A stretch of 32,929 nt of DNA from Gemmatimonadaceae bacterium (GTDB lineage Bacteria; Gemmatimonadota; Gemmatimonadetes; Gemmatimonadales; Gemmatimonadaceae). The translations under genes were made by a program, and so were the position numbers. Each line of letters opens with the position of its first letter. Position 1 is the first letter of the stretch. Below, piece after piece: positions 21,966-30,883 of the stretch. The notes beneath the pieces are model-generated. The model saw nothing but the letters and a program-made list of their open reading frames with translations, was not told where the DNA came from and ran no database searches. The stretch is taken from contig JABWBJ010000003.1 in NCBI GenBank assembly GCA_013360595.1, forward strand, positions 1 through 32,929, in the 5' to 3' direction.

Positions 21966-23294
21966 TCAGCGACGCTGTATCCGGAAGATCGCCACCGTCT
22001 GAACGTCCAGGCTGTCGCGCTGCACGACGACGACCCGGTCACCGCGGACATCCTCGAGACGGGTGAGCGCCGGCAGCCTCAGCGTGGCGACGGGGGCCCC
22101 GTCGGCTTCGAGAATCGTCCAGCGATCGCCGGGCGTCTGGAGCGCCGTGCCGAGGCGGACCGGCTCGAACCGCTCCGCCCAGAGACGCCCGTCGGCGCCT
22201 GCGAACACCCGGCCGATGGCCGGCCGCTCGTCAGGCAGGATCTCGGGCGCGAACGACTGGTTGAGCGCCGTCCGTGGCCCGGGAGGCACGTTCTGCTGCA
22301 CCAGGAGCCGGTCCAGTTCCGCCTTGAGGCGGGCGATCTCCCCGGGCTCCAGCGGCTCCGACTGCGCCGGCCATCGAATGATGCCAGCCGGCCGGAACGC
22401 CGTGTCGAGGGACGTGATCTCGAAGACCGACCCCGATCCGAAATGGACGCGATCCCGCGAAACGGCAACGAAGGGCCGGTTCGCGAACGGAAGCCGCACG
22501 TCTCCATTCTCGACGAGGCCCGAATACGGACCGTCGAAGCGCGCCGACTCGATGAGCGTTCTGCCGCTCGTGTCCCGCAGGGCAAGCTGCGCCCGCGTGG
22601 GCCAGCGGCGAACGCCCGATCCGGCGGGCACGGAATCCAGCGGTACAAGAGACAGCTGGAACACGACGACGGCGCCGCGCCACAGCCACGCGTCCGCCGG
22701 CCACGAATCGAACGAACCGTCGCCGGCGAGGTTCATGCTCCGAACGAGTCCCGTGTCCGGATGCCAGACCGACAGTCGCCGCTGCCGCGGGTCGAACGTG
22801 GTCAGCGTGTCGCCCGGCCATACCGCGAGGCCGTCGAGTCTGCGGAACTCCCCGGGTCCATCGCCTCGCCGTCCCAGCGTCCGGACCAGCCGGCCACCGG
22901 CGTCAAAGACCAGCAGGCGCTGCGAGCCCGCATCGGCCACGACCAGTCCGCCGTTCGACAGCCACCGGACCGGACCGACCTGCGCGAACGCCGTCGAGTC
23001 GCCGGTCTCGGCGCCGTTCAGGACCAGCTCGGCTGTCGGCGCCAGCGTCCAGATCCGAAGCGAGGACGGCGGCAGGCCGATGGTCGCGATCCGCACTCCT
23101 GCCGAGTCGACGACCCTGACTGATGCGCCACCCGTCGTGTCGCTCGTGCAGCCGCCCGGCACGGCGAGGATCGCCGCGATGGCGATGGTCCTGAGGCTGA
23201 TCCAGTCCTCGCGCCACGCCCTCGGTGGCGATGACGGACACCGATCCCGGACTCCCCCCGTGCCCGCCGTGCCCCGCGTGCCCCCCGCGCTCAA
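21966..23294 (-). CDS. 6-bladed beta-propeller lipoprotein, hypothetical
   Basis: The frame opens with TTG 23294, and no better start is available before the signal sequence, so the true start is uncertain and may lie nearer 'SLRTIAIAAILAVPGGC' (lipobox cysteine at about residue 49). The mature part begins 'VRVVDSAGVRIATIGLP', an opening I associate with Gemmatimonadota propeller proteins. It continues with NHL-like blades ('GGLVVADAGSQRLLVFDAGG', 'RRGDGPGEFRRLDGLAVWPG', 'TTFDPRQRRLSVWHP'). The role is unknown; it is probably anchored to a membrane and exposed to the periplasm. It starts within 4 bp of the DUF72 stop, in the same direction. Confidence 0.7.
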   Translation of the reverse strand: MSAGGTRGTAGTGGVRDRCPSSPPRAWREDWISLRTIAIAAILAVPGGCTSDTTGGASVRVVDSAGVRIATIGLPPSSLRIWTLAPTAELVLNGAETGDSTAFAQVGPVRWLSNGGLVVADAGSQRLLVFDAGGRLVRTLGRRGDGPGEFRRLDGLAVWPGDTLTTFDPRQRRLSVWHPDTGLVRSMNLAGDGSFDSWPADAWLWRGAVVVFQLSLVPLDSVPAGSGVRRWPTRAQLALRDTSGRTLIESARFDGPYSGLVENGDVRLPFANRPFVAVSRDRVHFGSGSVFEITSLDTAFRPAGIIRWPAQSEPLEPGEIARLKAELDRLLVQQNVPPGPRTALNQSFAPEILPDERPAIGRVFAGADGRLWAERFEPVRLGTALQTPGDRWTILEADGAPVATLRLPALTRLEDVRGDRVVVVQRDSLDVQTVAIFRIQRR

Positions 23295-23998
23295 TGGTCC
23301 GCCAGGAGCCGGAGGAACGCATCGACGGCTGGCGGGCCCGAGCCGACGCCCTCATCGTGCTTGAAGTAGACATACGCCTCCGACCACGCCTGCTCCCGGA
23401 TGCGCGCCGCCCAGTCGCCTAACGCCCTGGCGTCATAGTCGAACCGGTGCAGACGGACGTACCCCCAGGACGCGCTCGCAACGGGCGGGGTGGCGAAGTC
23501 CTCCTGGTCGATGATCGTGAGCGCCACGTCCTTCGCCCGCAGCGCCTCGACCACGTCCTCCTCGAACCAGCTGGAGTGGCGGAACTCCACGGTGAACTTC
23601 CGGCCGTCCGGGAGCAGTTCGAGGAAGGCCTTCAACCGGTCGAGGTCCTTCTTCAGGTTCGGCGGCAGCTGGAAGAGCACCGGCCCGAGCTTCGCCCCCA
23701 GCGCCGCGGTGTTCTTCAGCAGGTAGCCGACCAGGTCGGCGGACTCGGGCTTGAGCCGCGCGTGGTGGGTGATTCGCTGGCTCGCCTTGAGCGCGAAGGT
23801 GAACCCGTCCGGCACCTGCGACGCCCACTCGAGGATCACGTTCTCGCGCGGCATCCGGTAGAACGTGTTGTTGATCTCCACCGTCGGGTACCGCGTGGCG
23901 TAGAAGCCGAGCATCCCGTCGGGCTTGATGTCCTCGGGATAGAACGACCCCTTCCATTCCTTGAACGCGTAGCCGCTGGTGCCGGCCCGGATCCTCAC
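23291..23998 (-). CDS. DUF72 (YecE-like) protein, 235 aa
   Basis: GTG 23998 overlaps the Ku stop codon (GTGA), so the gene is translationally coupled to ku. The TIM-barrel family is recognised by 'RAGTSGYAFKEWKGSFYP' at the N-terminus, 'PTVEINNTFYRMP', 'FALKASQRITH', 'LFQLPPNLKKD', 'FTVEFRHSSWF' and 'YVYFKHD'. The biochemical role of DUF72 is not established; it often accompanies DNA repair genes. Coupling with Ku suggests a function in the same repair process, which is inference. Confidence 0.93.
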   Translation of the reverse strand: MRIRAGTSGYAFKEWKGSFYPEDIKPDGMLGFYATRYPTVEINNTFYRMPRENVILEWASQVPDGFTFALKASQRITHHARLKPESADLVGYLLKNTAALGAKLGPVLFQLPPNLKKDLDRLKAFLELLPDGRKFTVEFRHSSWFEEDVVEALRAKDVALTIIDQEDFATPPVASASWGYVRLHRFDYDARALGDWAARIREQAWSEAYVYFKHDEGVGSGPPAVDAFLRLLADH

Positions 23999-24801
23999 GA
24001 GGCCTTCCGTTCGGCTCCTTCCTCCGCGCCGCGCGCCAGGCTGGCCTTGAGGGCTTCCATGAGGTCGATGATCTTGCCGCCCCCGTCCTGCGCCGGCTCG
24101 GTCGTGATCTCGTGGCCGTCCACCTTGCCTTGGATGGCCTCGAGAACGCGGTCGCGCACCGTGTCCTTGTACTTGGCGGGCTCGAACGTGTCGGTCGCAC
24201 CCTGCTCGATGAGCTGCTTGGCCAGCTTGAGCTCGGTGTCCTTGACGTCGCCTTCGGGGATCGGCACCTCGGCGGGCGGCTTCATCTCGTCGGCGTAGTG
24301 GAGCTGCTCCATCACGATCACGCCGTCGCGCGGCCGCAGGAGGACCAGGTACTGCTGCCCGCGTGAGGCGAACTGCCCGAGCGCGGCGCGCCCGGTCTCC
24401 TGGAGCGCCTTGGCGAGAAGGCGATAGGCCCGGTCGCCGCCCTTGTCGGGGCCGAGGTAGTACACCTTCTCCAGGTACTCCCGGTCCACCTCGGCCAGGG
24501 GGACGAACTCGGCGATGTCGATCGTGCCGGTCGCCTTCTCCTCGAGCGCCTTCAGTTCGTCAGGCGTGAAGGTGACGTACTGGTCCTTGGCGAACTCGTA
24601 CCCCTTCACCATGTCCTCGCGGGGGACGATCTCGTTGTTGTCCTTCGGGCAGACGTACTGCTGTTTGACGCGCGTGCCGCACTTCCTGTGCAGCATGTTG
24701 AACGAGATCTGCGCGCGGGACTCGGCGGACGAGTAGATGTGCACCGGGACCGAGACGAGCCCGAAGGAGATGGTGGCGGTGCCGGTTGAGCGGGCGGGCA
24801 T
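23995..24801 (-). CDS. ku: Ku protein of bacterial non-homologous end joining, 268 aa
   Basis: ATG 24801 (MPARSTGTATISFGLVSVPV) is typical for the family start. 'RSTGTATISFGLVSVPVHIYSS', 'HRKCGTRVKQQYVCPKDN', 'EFVPLAEVDREYLEKVYYLGPDK', 'LRPRDGVIVMEQLHY' and 'KYKDTVRDRVLEAI' cover the complete homodimeric Ku core plus a short C-terminal tail ending in Ala/Lys/Glu residues. Ku binds double-strand ends and recruits LigD, encoded 2.8 kb away on the other strand. The length is normal (260-300). Its 5' region contains a short tandem repeat. Confidence 0.97.
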   Translation of the reverse strand: MPARSTGTATISFGLVSVPVHIYSSAESRAQISFNMLHRKCGTRVKQQYVCPKDNNEIVPREDMVKGYEFAKDQYVTFTPDELKALEEKATGTIDIAEFVPLAEVDREYLEKVYYLGPDKGGDRAYRLLAKALQETGRAALGQFASRGQQYLVLLRPRDGVIVMEQLHYADEMKPPAEVPIPEGDVKDTELKLAKQLIEQGATDTFEPAKYKDTVRDRVLEAIQGKVDGHEITTEPAQDGGGKIIDLMEALKASLARGAEEGAERKAS

Positions 24802-24808
24802 GGGTGGT

Positions 24809-24834
24809 GAGCGATGAGCGATGAGATGAGCGAT
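24809..24834. repeat. Short tandem repeat GAGCGAT upstream of ku
   Basis: Three copies of the heptamer GAGCGAT (24,809-24,815, 24,816-24,822, 24,828-24,834), interrupted once by GAGAT, lie 8 bp upstream of the ku start codon. Copy number could change and so alter the ribosome-site context. Confidence 0.7.
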
Positions 24835-24976
24835 GAGTCGTCGGACGGACGTGTCGCTGGGTGCGTATTCGTCTGAGCCTCACTCCGAAGGGCGGGCCGG
24901 CGCAAGGGGGTGAGAGCGCTTCGCCGTCGGCTGGTGCCGGCCCCGGCGGGTCGTGGCTCGTGCGCGAACCCGATCC

Positions 24977-26881
24977 TTACCAGCCGGGCGACGCTTCCGG
25001 AGGCGCCGTCCTGACCTGAAACACCCGCCATCCACCCTTCTGCACGCGCCGTGCGACGGCGTCTGCGGCGGCCCGGCCGTCGAGCACGATTCCCGCCACC
25101 GAAGCATGGCCTCCGATGGACACGCCGGTGTCCGGTGGCGAGACCGTCAGCAGCATGGTCCGAAAGCGGCTCTCGCTCCCGTCCGGGTTGGTGACGGAGC
25201 GGGAAAGCCGGGATGTCCCGAGCATCTCGGCCCCTGTGGTCGTCACCACCCTGGTGGCCAGTTCCCGATCTGCCGGGATGCCGCACACAAAGAAGGCGCC
25301 GTCCGTGTTCGCTCTGGTGGCGACGGTCGTTTCGACGGCTCCGCCTGGCGATCCGTCCGTCCAGCTGAGGCGAACGTCGGCGCTGGGGACCGGCGCGCTG
25401 TCGGGCGTCATGACGACGCCCATGACGAAGAAGCGGGGTTCACCTTCGTGCACGCCGCACCCCGGCACGACCTCCCGCCAGGGCAGCCGGACCTCGAGCG
25501 GCGCCGTCGTGGCCGCGCGGATCTCGACGCGGCGAGTGGCGACGCGCATGACCATCTGCTGCAGGCTGCTGTCCGGAAGCACGAACGTCGTGGAGTCCGC
25601 GATGCGAACCCTGATGGCCGTCGTGTCCACGATGCGGAGCTGGTGCGGCCCCGGCAACAGCTCGTGGAACACGAAATGGCCCGCGCTGTCCGTCACCGCC
25701 CGCTGGTCCGTCGAGTCGAACGTGACGACGGCCCCGACGACCGGTGTTCCCGTGCGCATCGTCAGGACCACGCCGCCCTGCGTCGCGAGCGGCGCCGACC
25801 AGGTCGTGCCGTCCGCGAGCCGTCCGGACACGATCAGGCCGCCCGTTTCGTAGATCTCATGAATCGTCGAGACCTCCCGCTCGCGCACCGCGCGTCCGCG
25901 CAGCATGGTGCCCGCGGGGAGGTACGCCAGCCGCGGCGAGCGGACGAGCCACGACGTGATCGTGGGCACGCCGTTCGACAGCGTCGCGAACTCCAGGCGG
26001 CCGCCGCCCCGCATGTCGATCACCGACTGGTCCACGCCCCGGTACTCGAACTCCAGCGTCTTCAGCGACAGCGGCTCCCGCGAAAGCCAGAGCACGCCCG
26101 CGATATCACTGACCGCGCGATCCCGCGGCGGCGCAAAGGCCACGCCGATCTGGCCGGGCCGCCCGCGCGCGTCCGACCGGATGGACAGGCAGTGCGTGGC
26201 CGCGAAGGAGGAGTCCAGGAGCACCATCGCGTCCGGTCCGTAGTAGGTGCTCACGTCGCCGCGTTGCACCACATAGCCGGAGTCCACGAACGCGGCCGGC
26301 GGCCGGTCGGCGCGAATGGGGGCGATGTTGCCGGTCACCACTCGCCGGGACGACTGATGCGCGATCCGCCGACCGCCCGGCTCCATCAGCCGGTTGTACA
26401 GGAGCTGCGTAACGGTCCCGCTGGTGGACGCCTCGGTGTTCGCGACCACCATGGCCAGGAACGCGTCGGTGGCCGCGGACCAGAGCGCCAGCGCCTCGCG
26501 CTGATCGGCGCGCCGGGGACAGACCGGGTTCGCGCGCACGGCGATCCGATCCATGATCCGGCCCAGGAGCGTCATGGAGATCGTCACCGGCGACGGGGCG
26601 AGCCTGGCCAGCGGCGCCTCGAACGGCGCGAAGCCGATCCGGATCACACGCAGCGTGATGCCTGACGAGACCGGGAGCCGGAAGGCGCCGCCGGTCGATG
26701 TGAGGCCTCGGGCGACCGTGGCGCGCGTGGCGTCGAGGACCATGACGACGGCGCCGGGGATCGGGGCTCCCGTCGTCGCGTCCCGAACGAACCCGCTGAC
26801 GTCCTGGGCGCCGGCCGGCCGCCCCACGAACGGGCCGACGAGACAGAACAGCGCGAGCAGCTTCAGGGCGGTTCGACGCAT
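24977..26881 (-). CDS. Exported protein with carboxypeptidase-regulatory-like domains, 634 aa
   Basis: ATG 26881 (MRRTALKLLALFCLVGPFVG) with GGAAGG about 11 bases upstream; a signal peptide is evident, cleaved near 'GRPAGAQDVSG'. The first domain 'VSGFVRDATTGAPIPGAVVM ... GAFRLPV' is a carboxypeptidase D-regulatory (transthyretin-like) fold. A second copy is at 'TQGGVVLTMRTGTPVVGAVV ... GHFVFHELLPGPHQLRI' and a third, weaker one is in 'MGVVMTPDSAPVPSADVRLS'. No TonB plug or barrel follows, so it is not a receptor. Such proteins are numerous in Gemmatimonadota; the function is unknown. Confidence 0.82.
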   Translation of the reverse strand: MRRTALKLLALFCLVGPFVGRPAGAQDVSGFVRDATTGAPIPGAVVMVLDATRATVARGLTSTGGAFRLPVSSGITLRVIRIGFAPFEAPLARLAPSPVTISMTLLGRIMDRIAVRANPVCPRRADQREALALWSAATDAFLAMVVANTEASTSGTVTQLLYNRLMEPGGRRIAHQSSRRVVTGNIAPIRADRPPAAFVDSGYVVQRGDVSTYYGPDAMVLLDSSFAATHCLSIRSDARGRPGQIGVAFAPPRDRAVSDIAGVLWLSREPLSLKTLEFEYRGVDQSVIDMRGGGRLEFATLSNGVPTITSWLVRSPRLAYLPAGTMLRGRAVREREVSTIHEIYETGGLIVSGRLADGTTWSAPLATQGGVVLTMRTGTPVVGAVVTFDSTDQRAVTDSAGHFVFHELLPGPHQLRIVDTTAIRVRIADSTTFVLPDSSLQQMVMRVATRRVEIRAATTAPLEVRLPWREVVPGCGVHEGEPRFFVMGVVMTPDSAPVPSADVRLSWTDGSPGGAVETTVATRANTDGAFFVCGIPADRELATRVVTTTGAEMLGTSRLSRSVTNPDGSESRFRTMLLTVSPPDTGVSIGGHASVAGIVLDGRAAADAVARRVQKGGWRVFQVRTAPPEASPGW

Positions 26882-26901
26882 GCGCCACGTCCTTCCGACC
26901 G

Positions 26902-27450
26902 TCAGGGCCGCAGGACCGACGCCAGCTCGACGACGAGCGGCTCGGTGGCGCCCGGCCCGATCCATGAGACCCGCTCGGTCTCCACGCGCGGAAAGGGCGC
27001 CTCCGGCGACCAGACTTCCACCAGGCAGCCCTCCGGATCAACCACCCAGTACTCGTCGGCGCCGACGTCCTGGAACAGGCGGCGCTTGGTGAATCGATCC
27101 TGTCTCGCGGTCGATGGACTCAGGATCTCGATCGCGAGCAGCAGGCGACCGACGGCACTCCATTGGGTGAACGACGCGTCCTCGGGCCTGAGCACGAAGA
27201 TGTCCGGCTGCACCAGGACGTCGTCGCGGCCGAAGGAGAGATCCGCCGGTGAGTACAGCACCAGGGGCCCGGGATTCGCTGCGAGGTAGTTGAAGATCGC
27301 AGCGAAGAGGCGCCCGCCAACAATCTGGTGCCGTGGCCGGGGTGACGGGCTCACCAGCAGTTCCCCGTAGACGGTCTCGTACCGGTTCCCGTCGTCGGGG
27401 AGGTTCCGGACCATCTCCGCGGTGTAGAACTGGCGCGCGTGCATGTGCAT
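26902..27450 (-). CDS. Uma2 family (DUF820) PD-(D/E)XK-type nuclease, 182 aa
   Basis: ATG 27450 (MHMHARQFYTAEMVRNLPDD); ATG 27444 is equally possible. The core follows the Uma2 pattern: 'YETVYGELLVSPSPRPRHQI', 'VLVQPDIFVL' (catalytic Asp), 'LLLAIEILSPSTARQD' (catalytic Glu before the LSPS motif), then 'KRRLFQDVGADEYWVVDPEG'. Family function is predicted endonuclease; biological role unknown, many paralogues occur in cyanobacteria, Chloroflexi and Gemmatimonadota. It is divergent from ligD across a 150-bp interval and 20 bp from the next minus-strand gene. Confidence 0.9.
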   Translation of the reverse strand: MHMHARQFYTAEMVRNLPDDGNRYETVYGELLVSPSPRPRHQIVGGRLFAAIFNYLAANPGPLVLYSPADLSFGRDDVLVQPDIFVLRPEDASFTQWSAVGRLLLAIEILSPSTARQDRFTKRRLFQDVGADEYWVVDPEGCLVEVWSPEAPFPRVETERVSWIGPGATEPLVVELASVLRP

Positions 27451-27601
27451 ACGTTGGCCTCGGCGAGTACGCGTGAGCAAGGGAGCATCCCGCAACGTGC
27501 ACCAGCCGCCGCCGAGTTCCTTCATCCTGGCAACGCACCCCCGGTCACCGGAACGCAACCGCCGTCCTCGCGGTAACCCGTCCGTCCTCGCACTTTGCAG
27601 C

Positions 27602-30253
27602 ATGAGCGCGGATGACGCTACCTCGCCGCCAACCCCCCCCGCACCGGACTCGCTGAGCACCTACCGCGCCAAGCGGTCGGCCGACACGTCCCCGGAGCCG
27701 GTCGGTCACGTCTCTCCCGTGCCCGGGCGCCTGTTCGTCGTGCACAAGCACGCGGCCACCCGGCTGCACTGGGACCTGCGGATCGAGATGGACGGCGTGC
27801 TGCGCTCGTGGGCCGTCCCCAGAGGCCCTTCGTATGACCCCGCCGACAAGCGCCTGGCGGTCCGCGTGGAGGACCATCCGCTGGAATACGGCGACTTCGA
27901 AGGGGTCATCCCCGAGGGGAACTACGGCGCCGGCGGCATCATCGTCTGGGATCGCGGCGAGTGGGTGCCGCTGGAAGACTGGCGCGCCGGTCTCGAGAAG
28001 GGGAAGCTCCTCTTCGAGCTCAAGGGGTACAAGCTCCACGGCCGCTGGACGCTCGTGAAGATCAGGAAGGCCGAGAAGGAGTGGCTTCTCATCAAGGAGC
28101 GCGACGCCCATGTGCGCGTCCCCGGCGACGTCTTCCCCCAGGAGTCGGTGCTCTCCGGCCTCACGGTGGATGAGGTCCGCTCCGGCGAGCGGCGCAGTTC
28201 ACAGGTCCGCCAGGCGCTGGAGGCGGCGGGTGCCGCGCGGGCGCACCTGGAGATCGCGACCACCGGGCTGATGCTGGCCGAGTCGCGCGATGCGGCATTC
28301 ACGAGGGACGACTGGATCTTCGAGCTCAAGCTCGACGGCTACCGCCTGCTGGCCGCGAAACGCGCCGGGGACGCGACGCTCATGACGCGGAACGGGAACG
28401 ACTACTCCGAGGTCTTCCCGGAAGTCGCACGCGCCATCAGGGCGATCCCGCTCGAGGAGTTCATCATCGACGGCGAGGTCGTGGTCCTCGACGACCAGGG
28501 GAAGCCGAGCTTCTCGCGCCTCCAGCAGCGCGGCGCACTGCATAACGCGCACGAGATCCGTCGCATGGCGGTGGAGCTCCCGTCCACCTTCTACGCGTTC
28601 GATCTGCTGGCGGCGGAAGGTTTCGATGCCCGGGCGCTTCCACTCCTCACGCGCAAGGAGATCCTCAGGCTGGCGGTCCCGTCGGTGGGCGCCGTGCGGT
28701 ACCTGGACCACATCGAGGCCCAGGGCGAGGAGTTCCTGCGGCGGGTGACGGCGCTGGGGCTTGAGGGGATCATCGCCAAGAAGGCGGATTCCGCGTACCG
28801 GGCCGGCCGCACCCCGGCCTGGCTCAAGATCAAGGCCGAACGGACGGCCGACTTCGCCATCGTGGGGTTCACCGAACCGAAGGGGAGCCGCGTGGGCTTC
28901 GGCGCCCTGCAACTGGCCGACCTGGTGGGCGGCCGGCTCTGCTACGCCGGGCGCGCCGGCACCGGCTTCACCGAGCAGATGCTGGAAGAATGGCACGAAC
29001 GGTTGCTGGCGGATGTCAGGGCCGAGCCGCCGTGCTTTGGACCCGTCACGGCGCCTGACGCGGAACCGCTGCCGTCGGAGCGGATTCCCGAGGCGCAGAC
29101 GACCACCTGGGTGCAGCCCAAGTACGTCTGCGAGGTGCGGTACACGGAGTGGACCCCGGACGGGTTGCTGCGACATCCGGCGTTCCTGCGGATGCGGGAC
29201 GACAAGCGGGTGGACGAAGTCGAACGGCAGTGGGCGAGCGCCGAGCGCCAGGCGTCGAGCGCCGACGATGCCGTGCCGGGTCACGAGTCACGAGTCACGA
29301 GCCCCGAGCCCGCCGCGTCCCCGCCCCATTCCGCATTCCCCGTTCCCGATGCCCGTCGTGAGGTCCAGCTCTCGAACCTCACCAAGGTCTTCTGGAAGGA
29401 AGAACGCTACACCAAGGGAGACCTGATCGAGTACTACCGGTCGATCGCCCCCTGGCTCCTGCCATACCTGCGGAACCGGCCGCTGGTGCTGACGCGATTC
29501 CCGGACGGGATCGACGGAAAATCGTTCTACCAGAAGGACGCGCCCGAGTTCGCGCCGGACTGGATTCGCACCGTGCCGATCTGGAGCAACGACACGCAGC
29601 GGGACATCCGGTACTTCGTCTGCGACGACGTCGATGCGCTCGTCTACATCGCCAACCTGGGGACCATCCCGCTGCATGTCTGGCAGAGCCGCATCGGGTC
29701 GCTGGAACTGCCGGACTGGTGCGTGATCGATCTCGACCCGAAGGACGCGACCTTCGCCGACGTCATCCGCTGCGCCCGGGTCCTCCACCGCCTCTGCGAG
29801 GAGATCGGCCTGCCCAACTACGTGAAGACCACGGGAAAGACGGGGCTCCACATCATGATCCCCCTGGGACGCCAGTGCACGTACGAACAGTCGCGCCAGA
29901 TCGGGGAGCTGCTCGCCCGGCTCGTCATCCGTGAACTGGGCGCAGTCGCCACCATCATGCGGACGATCAACAAGCGGGGCGAGAAGGTCTACATCGACTA
30001 TCTCCAGAACCGGCACGGCCAGTTGATCGTGGCGCCGTTCAGCGTCCGGCCGCTTCCGGGGGCGACGGTCTCGATGCCGCTGACCTGGGAGGAGGTCGAC
30101 GATGGACTGGACCCGAGGCACTTCACGATCCGGAACGCAGTGGACCGGATGGAACGCCTGGGAACCGATCCGGTCGCTCCGGTATTGGAAGCAAGGCCGG
30201 ACCTGGGGAGCACGCTCGCGCGGCTCTCCGCGATGTTCGCCCGGGACCCATGA
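27602..30253 (+). CDS. ligD: Multifunctional ATP-dependent DNA ligase D, 883 aa
   Basis: ATG 27602 (MSADDATSPPTPPAPDSLST) begins a short disordered lead. Domain order is phosphoesterase - ligase - polymerase. Residues about 35-180: 3'-phosphoesterase ('HKHAATRLHWDLRIEMDG', 'EGNYGAGGIIVWDRG'). About 220-530: ATP-dependent ligase with nucleophile K243 in 'ELKLDGYRL', 'IIDGEVVVLDD', 'EGIIAKKADSAYRAGR', 'WLKIKAERTADF', and OB fold. About 600-880: AEP-type polymerase with D710/D712 in 'VIDLDPKD' and 'KTTGKTGLHIMIPLGR'. This order is that of the Pseudomonas enzyme, not the mycobacterial one. It fills gaps and seals ends held by Ku. The linker at about residues 560-585 contains a tandem repeat. Confidence 0.97.
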   Translation: MSADDATSPPTPPAPDSLSTYRAKRSADTSPEPVGHVSPVPGRLFVVHKHAATRLHWDLRIEMDGVLRSWAVPRGPSYDPADKRLAVRVEDHPLEYGDFEGVIPEGNYGAGGIIVWDRGEWVPLEDWRAGLEKGKLLFELKGYKLHGRWTLVKIRKAEKEWLLIKERDAHVRVPGDVFPQESVLSGLTVDEVRSGERRSSQVRQALEAAGAARAHLEIATTGLMLAESRDAAFTRDDWIFELKLDGYRLLAAKRAGDATLMTRNGNDYSEVFPEVARAIRAIPLEEFIIDGEVVVLDDQGKPSFSRLQQRGALHNAHEIRRMAVELPSTFYAFDLLAAEGFDARALPLLTRKEILRLAVPSVGAVRYLDHIEAQGEEFLRRVTALGLEGIIAKKADSAYRAGRTPAWLKIKAERTADFAIVGFTEPKGSRVGFGALQLADLVGGRLCYAGRAGTGFTEQMLEEWHERLLADVRAEPPCFGPVTAPDAEPLPSERIPEAQTTTWVQPKYVCEVRYTEWTPDGLLRHPAFLRMRDDKRVDEVERQWASAERQASSADDAVPGHESRVTSPEPAASPPHSAFPVPDARREVQLSNLTKVFWKEERYTKGDLIEYYRSIAPWLLPYLRNRPLVLTRFPDGIDGKSFYQKDAPEFAPDWIRTVPIWSNDTQRDIRYFVCDDVDALVYIANLGTIPLHVWQSRIGSLELPDWCVIDLDPKDATFADVIRCARVLHRLCEEIGLPNYVKTTGKTGLHIMIPLGRQCTYEQSRQIGELLARLVIRELGAVATIMRTINKRGEKVYIDYLQNRHGQLIVAPFSVRPLPGATVSMPLTWEEVDDGLDPRHFTIRNAVDRMERLGTDPVAPVLEARPDLGSTLARLSAMFARDP
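29281..29301 (+). repeat. Heptamer repeat TCACGAG x3 in the ligD linker
   Basis: Three exact copies of TCACGAG in the codons for the ligase-polymerase linker ('GHESRVTSPEP'), followed by a stretch with near-repeats of CCGCATTCCC/CCGTTCCCG type up to about 29,350. Seven bases is not a multiple of three, so any change in copy number would shift the frame. Confidence 0.75.
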
Positions 30254-30278
30254 GCGCTTTCGGTGACCCTCGAATCCC

Positions 30279-30827
30279 ATGCTGCCAATGCGACGCTTCC
30301 TGTTTGCGCTGCCGGCCTTGACCGTGCTTGCGGCCGCCGTTGCGACGACCGATGCCCAGGGCGTGCCCTTCAGCCAGCACGGTTCAGTGGCTCAGCGCGT
30401 GAGCCACACGCTGATCGAGATCGGCTACAACCGCCCGGTTGCGCGGGGCCGCGTCCTCTTCGGGGCGCTCGTGAAGTGGGACTCCGTTTGGCATCCCGGC
30501 GCCGATTCCGCGACGGTCATCCGCTTCGACAAGGATGTCCAGGTGGCGGGCCGGCGGCTCCCGCGAGGCGAGTACTCGCTCTGGGTGATCCCCCGGCAGC
30601 GCGCTCCGTGGACGCTGATCTTCAATGCCCAGGCGCGGGTATTCCACTCGCCGTACCCGGGGCCAGCCTCGGACGTGCTCCGGGTCGACATCCCGCCGGA
30701 GGCCGGCGCTCACATGGAAACGATGGCCTGGTACTTCCCGGTCGTCGGCCGCGATTCCACGGTGCTCCGGCTGCATTGGGGTGAGACCATCCTCCCCGTT
30801 CACATCCGGGTCTCCCGCGAGCCGTAG
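30279..30827 (+). CDS. DUF2911 exported protein, 182 aa
   Basis: ATG 30279 or 30288 (MRRFLFALPALTVLAAAVAT) starts a signal peptide cleaved near 'TTDAQG'. The mature protein shows the DUF2911 pattern: 'IEIGYNRPVARGRVLFGALV', 'VWHPGADSATVIRFDKDVQV', 'LPRGEYSLWVIPRQ', 'WTLIFNAQARVFHSPYP' and 'VLRLHWGETILPVHI'. The family is a periplasmic or secreted beta-sandwich of unknown function found mainly in Bacteroidota and Gemmatimonadota. It follows ligD by 25 bp but has no clear functional relation to it. Confidence 0.9.
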   Translation: MLPMRRFLFALPALTVLAAAVATTDAQGVPFSQHGSVAQRVSHTLIEIGYNRPVARGRVLFGALVKWDSVWHPGADSATVIRFDKDVQVAGRRLPRGEYSLWVIPRQRAPWTLIFNAQARVFHSPYPGPASDVLRVDIPPEAGAHMETMAWYFPVVGRDSTVLRLHWGETILPVHIRVSREP

Positions 30828-30883
30828 CGTCGCGGCAGGGCACGGTGGACTGAGACCGTCTCCGCGTCAGGCCGGCGTTCGGC

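Noticed and set aside
23240-23290. GTGCCC-type repeats between the propeller and DUF72 genes
   Set aside because: Low-complexity GC-rich run with imperfect units, inside the probable 5' region of the propeller gene; no regular structure.
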